A stretch of DNA of 64,000 bases from Beijerinckiaceae bacterium (GCA_947370975.1 CANBNG010000011.1:1-64000); one strand, 5' to 3'. Numbered from the stretch's first letter, positions 43,355 to 52,501 are shown. Notes: generated by a model not told the origin, from the sequence alone. Program-made: numbers and translations.

Positions 43355-44056
43355 TTACGCGGTGATACGCTCTTCCATATCGGTGGGCTCGCGCAGCACA
43401 TAGCCGCGGCCCCAGACCGTTTCGATGTAATTGCGGCCCTGGCTGGCATTGGCGAGCTTCTTGCGCAACTTGCAGATGAAGACGTCGATGATCTTCAGCT
43501 CCGGCTCGTCCATGCCACCATAAAGGTGGTTCAGGAACATTTCCTTGGTGAGCGTCGTGCCCTTGCGCAGCGAGAGCAGCTCCAGCATCTGATATTCCTT
43601 GCCGGTCAGATGCACGCGCGAGCCCGACACTTCGACCGTCTTCTGATCGAGGTTGACGATGAGATCGCCTGTCGTGATGACCGACTGGGCATGGCCCTTG
43701 GAGCGGCGCACGATCGCATGAATGCGGGCGACCAGCTCGTCCTTGTGGAAGGGCTTGGTGAGATAATCGTCAGCGCCAAAGCCCAGGCCCTTGACCTTGT
43801 CTTCGATGCCAGCGAGGCCCGAGAGGATCAGGATCGGCGTCTTGACCTTGGCGACACGCAGGCTGCGCAGAACCTCATAACCCGACATGTCGGGGAGATT
43901 CAGGTCGAGCAAGATGATGTCGTAATCATACAGCTTGCCGAGATCGATCCCCTCTTCACCGAGATCGGTCGTGTAGACATTAAAATTTTCCGACTTGAGC
44001 ATCAGTTCGATGCTCTGCGCGGTCGCGCTGTCGTCTTCGATCAAAAGTACGCGCAT
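43355..44056 (-). CDS. ctrA: Cell-cycle master response regulator CtrA
   Basis: 233 residues, almost identical in layout to known CtrA proteins. Receiver Asp51 is in YDYDIILLDLNLPDMSGYEVLRS. The OmpR/PhoB DNA-binding domain contains GKEYQMLELLSLRKGTTLTKEMFLNHLYGG and the recognition segment KIIDVFICKLRKKL. The C-terminus ends with two Ala-like residues (ERITA), consistent with ClpXP recognition. CtrA blocks replication initiation and drives flagellar and division genes. It is phosphorylated through ChpT and modulated by SciP, both encoded nearby. The upstream region carries CtrA-like and GANTC sites. Confidence 0.97.
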   Translation of the reverse strand: MRVLLIEDDSATAQSIELMLKSENFNVYTTDLGEEGIDLGKLYDYDIILLDLNLPDMSGYEVLRSLRVAKVKTPILILSGLAGIEDKVKGLGFGADDYLTKPFHKDELVARIHAIVRRSKGHAQSVITTGDLIVNLDQKTVEVSGSRVHLTGKEYQMLELLSLRKGTTLTKEMFLNHLYGGMDEPELKIIDVFICKLRKKLANASQGRNYIETVWGRGYVLREPTDMEERITA

Positions 44057-44628
44057 GTGAGGTCCCCACCCTTGCCCCCGAAGATTTCGCGATCGGCGCG
44101 AAAACCCCGGCAGCGCGGCTCAATCCCGAGCGAATGCCCGATAAAAATCCCGGCTCATCAACCTTAACGGGTGATGGTTAACAAACAATGATTCCGGCTG
44201 GCAAGCGGCTCGTGGATTTTGCGCGAAAAACGCCCAAGGTCCTGATTCACTTGACGGTTCAGCCCGTCTCATCGCTCACGAACAAGCTTAACGCCGACCG
44301 CTAAACCGCTCTCCCGACTCACAACGGCCCTCGACGCGGGGCCAGAGCCCCGGGTTCGTTTAAGAACAAGAATGTTAACCGGCAGGGTTAACAGGCCGTT
44401 TACGCGCGGGGGCGGCGTCGCTGCACCCGAATCACTGTTAACCAAGAAATAGCATGTGCAAGCGTCTTGCGAAGGCCGGTTGCGGCTTTTTTGCGGCTGC
44501 GTGGCATTGCGGTAAGGAAGCAGCAACTTTGCCCCGTCATGCTGCACCTGTCTCGCGGTTCGGATCTCGTGGGGCGCCGCCGGCGCCCGCACCTGTGCAA
44601 TTTTGTATGCGTCTCGGAGTATCGAGTG
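44057..44628. promoter_or_regulatory. ctrA-fliJ divergent control region with TTAA clusters and four GANTC sites
   Basis: 572 bp without a gene. Seven TTAA elements lie at 44164, 44178, 44288, 44360, 44375, 44388 and 44438. That at 44178 reads TTAACCAT on the minus strand, the CtrA half-site. Two pairs are spaced by 10 (44164/44178) and 9 (44375/44388) bases, longer than the classic seven. GANTC (CcrM) sites are at 44190, 44244, 44316 and 44429. This suggests autoregulation and methylation-timed transcription of ctrA. Confidence 0.65.
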
Positions 44629-45027
44629 ATGAAGTCGCGGGATACCCTTATCCGGCTGAAGCGTTTCCAGGTTGAGGAAAAGCGCAGGCGGGTCACCCAG
44701 ATCGAAGCCATGATCGCGGAATTCTCGCGCATGGCGGGCGATCTTGATCGTGAAATCGCCAGCGAGGAGCAGCGCTCCGGCGTGGCCGACATCACCCATT
44801 TCGCCTATTCCACCTATGCGCGGGCCGCCCGCACACGGCGCGACAATCTCCACCAGTCGGCGGGCGAATTGCGCGGCCAGCTCGATGACGCCAAGGCCCG
44901 GCTGGAGGAGGCCAGCGCGGAACTCGCCACGGTGCAGACCATGGATGTTCGCGACAAGGCGGCCGAAGTCGTGCGCGATCGCGGCGAGGCTCCCGGCCTG
45001 ACGGGCCAGCGCTCCGCCCGCGTCTGA
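44629..45027 (+). CDS. fliJ: FliJ-like flagellar export chaperone
   Basis: 132 residues, all helical coiled coil: MKSRDTLIRLKRFQVEEKRRRVTQIEAMI at the N-terminus, then AYSTYARAARTRRDNL. That matches alphaproteobacterial FliJ, a partner of the export ATPase FliI. The start at 44629 was chosen because the FliJ pattern begins there; the frame opens back to 44467. It is divergent from ctrA across a CtrA-site region, fitting CtrA control of flagellar genes. FliI is not adjacent, which is unusual. Confidence 0.82.
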   Translation: MKSRDTLIRLKRFQVEEKRRRVTQIEAMIAEFSRMAGDLDREIASEEQRSGVADITHFAYSTYARAARTRRDNLHQSAGELRGQLDDAKARLEEASAELATVQTMDVRDKAAEVVRDRGEAPGLTGQRSARV

Positions 45028-45052
45028 GGCGCCTGGCGTCAGACAAAAACTC

Positions 45053-45090
45053 AGCCGGCCCGCCTCGCGCGCGGCCGGCTTTCTGTTTTG
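45053..45090 (+). terminator. Intrinsic terminator after fliJ
   Basis: AGCCGGCC (45053-45060) pairs with GGCCGGCT (45073-45080) and is followed by TTCTGTTTTG. It lies 25 bp after the fliJ stop. Confidence 0.8.
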
Positions 45091-45198
45091 TGAGCAGGCT
45101 TGTGCTTGCGCAGGCCCCGCCGCCTGTGGCACGCATGGTTTCCGGTGCGCGCGGGATCCCGATCGCAGCCCGACGCCCGTGCCACGAGACGTGATTTG

Positions 45199-46242
45199 AT
45201 GAAGCGCATACTTGATTTTTTCTGGCCGGCCCTCGGGCTTTTTGCCGTGCTCTGGTCTGTCAAGCTGCTCTACGAGAAGCTGTTGAGGGAAGCGGCGGGG
45301 GATGAAAAGATCCGCGCCATTCTCGAGGCCGGCGGTCTGTGGAGCGACATCAAGACCATTGCCTCCGTGATCGGCGGCAAGCTCGAGAACATCCCGACCC
45401 ACGGCTACGTCATGGCAGGAGCCTGCACGCTGCTCGCCTATGCCGCGCTCGCCTGGTATGACCGCATCGCCCTCATTCACCTCAAGCGCGAACGGGGCAT
45501 TTCCTGGCTGTATATTTCAGCCTGCTCCTTCGTCACCTACGCGCTGTCGCATAATATCGGCGCGACGGTCTTTTCGGGCGGCATGGTGCGCTATCGCGCC
45601 TATACGGCGAAGGGTTTGAGCGTGGCCGAAGTCGCGATCCTCGTCGCGCTCTGCTCCTATACATTTGCCTTTGGCACGACGTTGCTGCTGGCCTTCGTGC
45701 TGATCGGCGAGCCGCAGATCCTCGCGCCCCTGGGCAATCTGTCGCCCTGGTTTGGCATTGATGCGCATGTGGCGCGGGGCGTCGGCATCGCCATGCTGTG
45801 TTTCTGCGCGCTCTACACCGTCGGATCGTGGCTGCAATTGCCGCCACTGCGCTTCCGCTCCTTCGAGCTCGCCTATCCGCGCCTCAATGTGGTCGTCCGC
45901 CAATATATGGCCGCGCCGCTGGAGCTGATCGGGGCCGCAGGCATCATTTATTTTGCGCTTCCCGAACAGGGGAACCCCGGCTTCTTCATCGTGCTGGGCG
46001 CTTTCCTGCTGTCCTTTTCGGCGGGCCTGCTCTCGCAGGTGCCCGGCGGCGTCGGCGTGATGGAAGCTGTCTTCCTCGCGATCATGCCCGGCCTGCCGGC
46101 AACGGACGTCTTTGCCGCGCTGCTCGTGTGGCGGCTGTTTTATCTCATCCTGCCGCTGGCCTTCTCCGTGCCGGTGATCCTGCTCTTCGAGCGCGCCCAG
46201 CTCGCCAAGACGCGCCACCCAATGCAAACGCCGGCCCCCTGA
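45199..46242 (+). CDS. UPF0104/YbhN-type lysylphosphatidylglycerol synthase-like membrane protein
   Basis: 347 residues with about eight membrane helices. Family marks are YALSHNIGATVFSGGMVRYRAYTAKGLSVAEVA and SFSAGLLSQVPGGVGVMEAVFL. It corresponds to the transmembrane flippase half of MprF but lacks the soluble aminoacyl transferase half, so it should not make lysyl-PG alone. The ATG at 45199 is used (MKRILDFFWP); the open frame reaches 45100. The role may be lipid transport. It is convergent with sciP. Confidence 0.85.
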   Translation: MKRILDFFWPALGLFAVLWSVKLLYEKLLREAAGDEKIRAILEAGGLWSDIKTIASVIGGKLENIPTHGYVMAGACTLLAYAALAWYDRIALIHLKRERGISWLYISACSFVTYALSHNIGATVFSGGMVRYRAYTAKGLSVAEVAILVALCSYTFAFGTTLLLAFVLIGEPQILAPLGNLSPWFGIDAHVARGVGIAMLCFCALYTVGSWLQLPPLRFRSFELAYPRLNVVVRQYMAAPLELIGAAGIIYFALPEQGNPGFFIVLGAFLLSFSAGLLSQVPGGVGVMEAVFLAIMPGLPATDVFAALLVWRLFYLILPLAFSVPVILLFERAQLAKTRHPMQTPAP

Positions 46243-46284
46243 GGGGACCGGCGCTGCAAAGGCTGACGTAAAGGTAAAGGCGCC

Positions 46285-46566
46285 TTACTGGCGATATTGC
46301 TGAATGCGCGTCGTGCGCAGACCCGCCAGGCCATGCTGGTCGATGGACATCTGCCAGCTCAGGAACTCGTCAACCGTCAGCGTATAGCGGCTGCAGGCCT
46401 CCTCGAGAGACAGCAATCCGCCCCGGACCGCAGCCACAACCTCGGCCTTGCGACGGATAACCCAGCGTTTGGTGCTGCTGGGCGGCAGATCCGCGATGGT
46501 CAGAGGCGAGCCATCGGGGCCGATGACATACTTCACCCGGGGGCGATGGATTTCGGTCATTTCCAT
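46285..46566 (-). CDS. sciP: CtrA inhibitor SciP (DUF1153)
   Basis: 93 residues from ATG 46566; starts at 46572 (GTG) or 46560 are possible. The body HRPRVKYVIGPDGSPLTIADL, then KRWVIRRKAEVVAAVRGGLLSLEEACSRYTLTVDEFLSW is the hallmark of SciP, a helix-turn-helix protein that binds CtrA and blocks its activation of promoters. The ending GLAGLRTTRIQQYR is highly conserved. Together with chpT and ctrA it makes this a local CtrA-control cluster. Upstream DNA has a TTAA at 46615. Confidence 0.94.
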   Translation of the reverse strand: MEMTEIHRPRVKYVIGPDGSPLTIADLPPSSTKRWVIRRKAEVVAAVRGGLLSLEEACSRYTLTVDEFLSWQMSIDQHGLAGLRTTRIQQYRQ

Positions 46567-46805
46567 ACTCACTACGCAACCAAACTGACTATGGGTGAAG
46601 ACTAGTCGGCCCGATTTAAGATTTGCCTAAGCCGCAGGCTCGAATTGATTCGACATGTGCCGGATTTATTTACAAATCCTTGCAATCAATCAGACTCCGT
46701 ACTGGACTGGCACATGTTGAGAGCGCAGCGGCCTTTCGCACGCACCGGGCAAATCGATCAAAACCCCGTCCGGGCGCTCATCGCGCCGGTTGCATTTTCA
46801 GGCTC

Positions 46806-48050
46806 ATGATGGTTTCTGTTTCAACGATGAACCCGATGATCGACCACGCTCTCACAGACACGCCCTCGCCTGCGGAAACCCGTCCGCGCGCACCGGTCGC
46901 TGCTGGCCTGAACTCGCTCGGCCTGCCCAAGGCGCCGGCGCAGACGCGCGTTGTCGTGGCCATGTCGGGCGGCGTCGATTCCTCCGTGGTTGCAGCGCTC
47001 CTCAAGAGCGAGGGTTATGACGTCATCGGCGTCACGCTCCAGCTCTACGATCATGGCGCGGCGACCCATCGCAAGGGCTCGTGCTGTGCGGGCCAGGATA
47101 TTCACGATGCGCGCGACGTTGCCGAGCGGCTGGGCATTCCCCATTACGTGCTCGATTACGAGAGCCGCTTCCGCGACAAGGTGATCGAGGGTTTCGCCAA
47201 GTCCTATGTCGCGGGCGAGACGCCCATTCCCTGCGTCGCCTGCAATCAGCACATCAAATTCAAGGATCTTTTCGACACGGCGCGCGACCTTGGCGCGGAT
47301 GTGCTGGCGACCGGCCATTATATTTCGTCTGCCGACGACGGCGAGGGCGGCCGCGCCCTCTATCGCGCCAATGATGCCGACCGCGACCAGAGCTATTTCC
47401 TGTTTGCCACAACGCACGACCAGCTCGCGCTGCTGCGCTTCCCGCTGGGTGATCTGCCCAAGCCAGAAGTGCGCCGCCTCGCGCATCAATATGGCCTGAC
47501 CGTCGCCGACAAGGCCGACAGCCAGGACATCTGCTTCGTGCCGTCAGGCAAATATACCGACATTATCGAGCGCCTGATCCCCGGCGCGGCGGAGCCCGGC
47601 GAGATTGTCGATCTCGAGGGCAATGTGCTGGGCCAGCATCATGGCGTCATTCACTTCACCATCGGCCAGCGCAAGGGCCTTGGCCTTGGCGCGGCGGGTG
47701 CAGGCAAGGGCGACCCGCTCTATGTCGTCAAGCTCGAGGCCGCGAAAAAGCGCGTGGTTGTCGGACCGCGCAGCGCGCTGGCGACCCGCAGCGTCAATCT
47801 GCGCGATGTGAACTGGATCGGCCCCGGACAGATCGAGGACCTCCCGGCGCAAGGCCTCGAAGTCGCCGTGCGCCTGCGCTCGACGCGCCCACCGGCTGCC
47901 GCCATCCTGCGCCGCCAGGGCGGCAATATCGAAGTCGAGCTCGCTGTCGGCGAAGACGGCGTCTCGCCCGGGCAGGCCTGCGTGTTCTACGAGGACGCCG
48001 GCCCACGCGCCCGCGTGCTCGGTGGCGGCTTCATAAAGCCGGCCCTCTGA
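46806..48050 (+). CDS. mnmA: tRNA-specific 2-thiouridylase MnmA
   Basis: 414 residues from ATG 46806; starts at 46809 or 46827 are also possible and the first 50 residues are not conserved. It inserts sulfur at U34 of tRNA-Lys, -Glu and -Gln. The PP-loop is VVAMSGGVDSSVVAALL. The catalytic Cys are expected in GSCCAGQDIHDAR and TPIPCVACNQHIKF. Later family marks are DRDQSYFLFATT, DSQDICFVPSG and GQRKGLGLG. The next gene starts 2 bp after its stop. Confidence 0.94.
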   Translation: MMVSVSTMNPMIDHALTDTPSPAETRPRAPVAAGLNSLGLPKAPAQTRVVVAMSGGVDSSVVAALLKSEGYDVIGVTLQLYDHGAATHRKGSCCAGQDIHDARDVAERLGIPHYVLDYESRFRDKVIEGFAKSYVAGETPIPCVACNQHIKFKDLFDTARDLGADVLATGHYISSADDGEGGRALYRANDADRDQSYFLFATTHDQLALLRFPLGDLPKPEVRRLAHQYGLTVADKADSQDICFVPSGKYTDIIERLIPGAAEPGEIVDLEGNVLGQHHGVIHFTIGQRKGLGLGAAGAGKGDPLYVVKLEAAKKRVVVGPRSALATRSVNLRDVNWIGPGQIEDLPAQGLEVAVRLRSTRPPAAAILRRQGGNIEVELAVGEDGVSPGQACVFYEDAGPRARVLGGGFIKPAL

Positions 48051-48052
48051 CC

Positions 48053-48700
48053 ATGATGCAGCCGCCGTCCGCCTTGTCCAATGAAGACGTGGAAAGCGCC
48101 TACGCGCGCTGGGCCCCCGTCTACGATCTCGTCTTCACCGCCTGCATGCGGCCCGGCCGCAAGGCAGGCTCGGCTGCAATCAACGCCATTGGCGGGCGCG
48201 TGCTCGATGTCGGCGTCGGCACCGGGCTCGAACTGCCGATGTTTGCCCCGCATGTGAAAGTCACGGGCATTGACCTGTCGGAACCCATGCTGGCCGTTGC
48301 GCGCAGGCGCGTTGCCGCGGCGGGCCTCACCAATATCGAGTCCCTGCGCACCATGGACGCCATGGCGCTCGATTTTCCCGATGAACATTTCGACGCGGTG
48401 ATCGCCCCCTATCTGCTGACTGTCGTGCCCGACCCGCACCGCACGCTGGACGAAATGGCGCGCGTCGTAAAACGCGGCGGCGAGATTGTGCTCGTGAACC
48501 ACATCGGTGCGGAAAAAGGCATGATGGCCCTGATCGAGGCCTGGCTAGGGCGCCGTGCGGCCGCGCTCGGCTGGCGGCCGGAATTTCCCTGGAGCATCAT
48601 CGGCGATTGGCTGGCAAAAAGGCCCGATATCCATCTGCTGGAGCGCCGCAATCTCGCTCCGCTCAATCTCTTCACATTGATCCGCCTGAACCGCACCTGA
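48053..48700 (+). CDS. SAM-dependent methyltransferase, PmtA-like (phospholipid N-methyltransferase)
   Basis: 215 residues. The class I fold has motif I VLDVGVGTGLELPMF, GIDLSEPML and the acidic DFPDEHFDAVIAPY. The N-terminal NEDVESAYARWAPVYDLVF and the C-terminal RPEFPWSIIGDWL resemble rhizobial/Rhodobacter PmtA, which makes phosphatidylcholine from phosphatidylethanolamine. A UbiE-type quinone methyltransferase is the alternative. It is translationally coupled to mnmA (2 bp). Confidence 0.78.
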   Translation: MMQPPSALSNEDVESAYARWAPVYDLVFTACMRPGRKAGSAAINAIGGRVLDVGVGTGLELPMFAPHVKVTGIDLSEPMLAVARRRVAAAGLTNIESLRTMDAMALDFPDEHFDAVIAPYLLTVVPDPHRTLDEMARVVKRGGEIVLVNHIGAEKGMMALIEAWLGRRAAALGWRPEFPWSIIGDWLAKRPDIHLLERRNLAPLNLFTLIRLNRT

Positions 48701-48776
48701 AGACGGCTTCAAAGCTTGACACGCAAGGCCCGGCAATCCTATATCGCGGCTCTCCCGCAGGTTCTTCCTGCGTCGG

Positions 48777-48853
48777 GGCGGGGTAGCTCAGCTGGTTAGA
48801 GCAGCGGAATCATAATCCGCGTGTCGGGGGTTCGAGTCCCTCTCCCGCTACCA
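48777..48853 (+). tRNA. tRNA-Met (anticodon CAT, elongator type)
   Basis: A 77-base cloverleaf with encoded CCA at 48851-48853. The acceptor is GGCGGGG with TCCCGCT, having G-U pairs at both ends. The D arm is GCTCAGCTGGTTAGAGC, the anticodon loop AT-CAT-AA, and the T arm GGTTCGAGTCC. The first base pair and lack of a three-G anticodon stem exclude initiator tRNA. A tRNA-Ile2 with modified CAT cannot be fully excluded. Confidence 0.92.
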
Positions 48854-48898
48854 TTCAAATCTCATGACAGAACTGCGCTTCGGCGCTCTCTTGCCTTT

Positions 48899-50593
48899 TC
48901 AGCGCGCGGCAGGCTGTGCCGGCGGATGCGGCAGGGCTGCAATCAATTCCTTCGTGTAATCGGCCTTGGGATGATCGAGCACATCGGCCGCACGGCCCTG
49001 CTCGATGATGCGGCCTGCGCGCATCACGATAACGCGGTCGCAAATGAGTCGCACGACATGCAGATCGTGGCTCACGAAAAGATAGCTCATGCCGAGCGCC
49101 GCCTTGAGGTCGGCGAGCAGATTGAGCACCAAAGCCTGAACCGACACATCCAGCGCTGCGGTAGGCTCGTCCAGCACCACAAGAGAGGGATTGAGCGCAA
49201 TGGCGCGCGCAATGCCGACGCGCGCTTTCTGCCCGCCTGACAGCTGATGGGGAAAGCGATCAAGCAGATCGCCCGGCAGGCCGACCAGCGACGCCAGCTC
49301 TTCCACGCGCGCGCGCAAGGTTCTGGGCTCGCACGCGCCAAGGCGCAGCAGAGGATCGGCAATGGCGCGCGCTGCCGAATAGCGCGGATTGAGGCTGTCG
49401 GTTGGATCCTGAAACACCATCTGGATGCGCTTGCGCATCGGGTGACGCGCGAAATCGCGCGCAGGAATCGACCCGATATCCTCGCCATCGAAAATGATCG
49501 AGCCCGCAGTCGGATCGATAAGGCGCATCAGCATCATCGATGTCGTTGACTTGCCGCAGCCAGATTCACCAACGAGACCGAGGCTTTCGCCGCGCTTGAT
49601 GTCAAACCCGATGCCATCGACCGCGCGAAATGGCTGCGCGCCAGCCGCATCTGGCTTCATGAAGCGCGAGAACAATCCTGCCTCGGCGCGCGGATATTCT
49701 TTCACCAAGGCGCTGACGGTGAGCAGGGGCGCGCCTGGCGCGCTCGCAGGCAAAGCCTCGCCGGCGCGGTTCTCGTCAGGCAGGAGATCGCGCAGTCCAA
49801 TGCCGGGGCGCGGCGTGGCCCGCATCAGCTTGCGCGTATAGGCGTGGCGCGGTGCTGCAAAAATCTCTGCTGCAGAAGCGGTTTCCACCACCTCGCCCTT
49901 TTCCATCACGACCACGCGGCTGCAATAGGTAGCAGCAAGCCCGAGATCGTGCGTGATGAGAATGGTCGACATGCCGCGCGCGCGTGTGAGCTCGAGGATG
50001 AGATCCATCACCGCTTTTTGCGTCGTCACATCGAGGCCGGTGGTCGGCTCGTCCGCGATCAGCAATTTCGGACGGCAAGCAAGCGCCAGTGCAATTACCA
50101 CGCGCTGGCACATGCCCCCCGACAATTCGAATGGATAAGCGCTGTAGCGCTCTTCCGGGCGCGAGATGCGCACATCGCGCAGCGCCTCAATCGCTTTTTC
50201 GCGCGCATCGGCAGAGCCAGCCTGCGCATGTTGGCGCAGCACATCCTCGATCTGATGGCCGATGCGGCGGATAGGGTTGAGCGCCGCGCGCGGATTCTGG
50301 AAGATCATCGACATTTCGCGTCCGCGCAGATCCACCATCTGCCGCTCGCTCGCCGCCCGCAGATCGAGGCCCGCAAAATGAATGGAGCCGCCGGCAATCT
50401 GCCCCGCGCGATCGAGAATACGCATCACGGCATAGGAGGTCACCGATTTGCCCGAGCCCGATTCACCCACAATCCCCAGCGTCTCGCCTTTGCCGATGCT
50501 GATATCGATATTGCGCACGGCACGCACAATGCCCCGGCGCGTGGAAAATTCCACGGTGAGATCGCGGACGTTGAGAAGCGGGAGCTGGATCAT
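48899..50593 (-). CDS. Dipeptide/oligopeptide-type ABC ATPase, two fused nucleotide-binding domains
   Basis: 564 residues: a DppD-like and a DppF-like ATPase in one chain. Domain 1 has GESGSGKS, LSGGMCQR and IADEPTTGLD; domain 2 (from about 295) has GESGCGKS, LSGGQKAR and VLDEPTAALD. Conserved oligopeptide-type segments YKTRY-like are replaced by YTRKLMRATP. The ATG at 50593 (MIQLPLLNV) is 7 bp from the upstream permease stop. It is the last gene of the four-gene importer operon. Ligand is not readable; peptides, opines or nickel-type ligands are possible. Confidence 0.9.
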   Translation of the reverse strand: MIQLPLLNVRDLTVEFSTRRGIVRAVRNIDISIGKGETLGIVGESGSGKSVTSYAVMRILDRAGQIAGGSIHFAGLDLRAASERQMVDLRGREMSMIFQNPRAALNPIRRIGHQIEDVLRQHAQAGSADAREKAIEALRDVRISRPEERYSAYPFELSGGMCQRVVIALALACRPKLLIADEPTTGLDVTTQKAVMDLILELTRARGMSTILITHDLGLAATYCSRVVVMEKGEVVETASAAEIFAAPRHAYTRKLMRATPRPGIGLRDLLPDENRAGEALPASAPGAPLLTVSALVKEYPRAEAGLFSRFMKPDAAGAQPFRAVDGIGFDIKRGESLGLVGESGCGKSTTSMMLMRLIDPTAGSIIFDGEDIGSIPARDFARHPMRKRIQMVFQDPTDSLNPRYSAARAIADPLLRLGACEPRTLRARVEELASLVGLPGDLLDRFPHQLSGGQKARVGIARAIALNPSLVVLDEPTAALDVSVQALVLNLLADLKAALGMSYLFVSHDLHVVRLICDRVIVMRAGRIIEQGRAADVLDHPKADYTKELIAALPHPPAQPAAR

Positions 50594-50600
50594 GGCATTC

Positions 50601-51476
50601 TCACGTGCGTCTTTGCGGATCGACAATATCGCGCAAGCCATCGCCGATCAGATTGAAACAGAAGACCGCCAGCATCAAGGCAAGGCCCGGAAACAGCGCC
50701 AGCCACCATTCACCCGAGATGATGGAGCCAGCACCTTCGGCAACCATGATGCCCCATTCGGGCATCGGCGGGCGCACGCCAAGACCAATGAAAGAGAGCC
50801 CCGCCGCATTCAAGATCGCATAGCCCATGGTGAGCGACATTTGCACCATCATGATCGGCAGGATGTTGGGCAGAATGCTTGTGAGCGCGATGCGCAATTC
50901 GGAATTGCCCGACAGGCGCGCGGCCATTACGAAACCAGCCTCGCGACGCACGCTCGCCTCGGTGCGCGCCACACGCGCATAGAGCGGAAAATTGATGATG
51001 GCCGTGGCGATGACGATATTGGTCACCGTATTGCCCAGTGCCGCCACAATGCCCATGGCGAGAACAAACAGCGGAAAGGCCATGATCGTGTCGGCAATGC
51101 GCCCCACGATCCTGTCGGTCCAGCCGCCGAAGAAACCCGCGGCAATGCCCGCCAATCCACCAAAGGCAAAGACCAGCGCAACGGAAAAAACCGCTATGGC
51201 AAGATCGAGCCGCGTTGCCGCAACCACGCGCGAGAACACGTCGCGACCCAACGCATCGGTGCCAAACCAATGGCGCAAGGAGGGGGCTTTGAGCGTCGCA
51301 GCCGTGTCGCTGGCGAGCGGATCGAAGGGCACGATCCACGGGCCAAACACAGCACAGAAGAGGAGCAGGCCAAGCAGCATGAAGGCAAAGGCCGTCACCG
51401 GATTGCCGCTGATGACATAGCGCGCATGCGACAGCGTTGCGAGGATTGCAGCGCCCGTGCCGGGAGATCTGCTCAT
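50601..51476 (-). CDS. ABC permease, DppC type
   Basis: 291 residues, about six membrane helices, starting with a short cytoplasmic tail (MSRSPGTG). Family segments are FGTDALGRDVFSRVVAATRLDLAIA and the EAA loop YARVARTEASVRREAGFVMAARLSGNSELRI. The start overlaps the DppB-like stop by four bases. It pairs with the DppB-like permease to form the channel. Confidence 0.9.
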   Translation of the reverse strand: MSRSPGTGAAILATLSHARYVISGNPVTAFAFMLLGLLLFCAVFGPWIVPFDPLASDTAATLKAPSLRHWFGTDALGRDVFSRVVAATRLDLAIAVFSVALVFAFGGLAGIAAGFFGGWTDRIVGRIADTIMAFPLFVLAMGIVAALGNTVTNIVIATAIINFPLYARVARTEASVRREAGFVMAARLSGNSELRIALTSILPNILPIMMVQMSLTMGYAILNAAGLSFIGLGVRPPMPEWGIMVAEGAGSIISGEWWLALFPGLALMLAVFCFNLIGDGLRDIVDPQRRT

Positions 51477-52486
51477 GAGCTTGCCCTCATGCGCGGGTCG
51501 ATCAACCGGTAGGACAGGTCGATGAGCAGATTGAGCACGATGTAGAGAATCGCCATGGCCAGCACAAAGCCCTGCACGGGAGCGAAATCTGACGCAATGA
51601 GTGCTTCGACCGCATAGGAGCCGATGCCGGGCCAGGCGAAAACTTTTTCAACCAGCACATTGGCGCCAAGCAGAAAGGAAAACACCATGCCGAGCGTGGT
51701 CACGACCGGCAGCAGCGCATTGCGGAACGCATAGGTCATGATGACCTTGCGGCGCGAAAGGCCAGAGGCGCGCGCCGTGCGCACGAAATCCATCGACAGG
51801 ACAGACAGCATGGACGCGCGCGTGATGCGCGCAATCGGCGCCAATGCAAAAATAGCCAGCGTGACGCCAGGCAGAAGCAATTGCGAAAAGCTCGCGCGGA
51901 ACGTCGCGCCATCGCGCGCCAGAAGGGAATCGAGCAGATAAAAGCCCGTGATCTCCGCAGGAGCGCTGGCAAACACATCAAGTCGCCCGAGAGGTGCGGG
52001 CGAGATCTGGAGGATGAAGTAGAAGACATAGACCAGCAGCAGGCCAGTGAAAAACACCGGCAGCGAGACGCCAGCGGTGACAATGGCGCGGCAGGCATGA
52101 TCGATCATCGAGCCCTGCCTGACAGCGGCAACAATGCCGAGCGGAACCGCAATCAGCAGCGAAAGCACCAGACCAAAAAGCGTGAGTTCGGCGGAGGCCG
52201 GCAGACGCGCCTTGATATCGGAGAGCACCGGCTGGCCGGTTGTCAGCGACTGGCCGAGATTGCCGTGCGAAAGGTCGCGCACATAGGAGGCAAATTGTTC
52301 GGGCAATGGCCGGTCGAGACCAAGCTTCTTGCGCACTTCCTCAATCGCCTGCGGCGTTGCGGCGGGGCCAGCAAAATAGGCGGCCGTATCGCCGGGCAAA
52401 ACGCGCGTCAGCAGAAAGGACACGACGACCACGCCGATCAAGGCGGGGATGGTCGTCAGAATACGGCCAATCAGGATTTTGAGCAT
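51473..52486 (-). CDS. ABC permease, DppB type
   Basis: 337 residues with six membrane helices. The N-terminus MLKILIGRILTTIPALIGVVVVSFLLTRVLPGD is typical of DppB/OppB. The EAA loop is RTARASGLSRRKVIMTYAFRNALLPVVTT. The start at ATG 52486 follows a 16-bp hairpin after the binding-protein gene. The open frame continues to 52630 but overlaps that hairpin and has no similarity. Confidence 0.9.
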   Translation of the reverse strand: MLKILIGRILTTIPALIGVVVVSFLLTRVLPGDTAAYFAGPAATPQAIEEVRKKLGLDRPLPEQFASYVRDLSHGNLGQSLTTGQPVLSDIKARLPASAELTLFGLVLSLLIAVPLGIVAAVRQGSMIDHACRAIVTAGVSLPVFFTGLLLVYVFYFILQISPAPLGRLDVFASAPAEITGFYLLDSLLARDGATFRASFSQLLLPGVTLAIFALAPIARITRASMLSVLSMDFVRTARASGLSRRKVIMTYAFRNALLPVVTTLGMVFSFLLGANVLVEKVFAWPGIGSYAVEALIASDFAPVQGFVLAMAILYIVLNLLIDLSYRLIDPRMRASS

Positions 52487-52501
52487 GTCATCTTTCCGGA
52501 C

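Noticed and set aside
45199..46242. Full MprF lysyl-phosphatidylglycerol synthase
   Set aside because: Only the membrane half is present; the soluble aminoacyl transferase domain is missing.
48777..48853. tRNA-Ile2 or initiator tRNA reading of the CAT tRNA
   Set aside because: Initiator features are missing and the body matches alphaproteobacterial elongator tRNA-Met; Ile2 stays a minor possibility.
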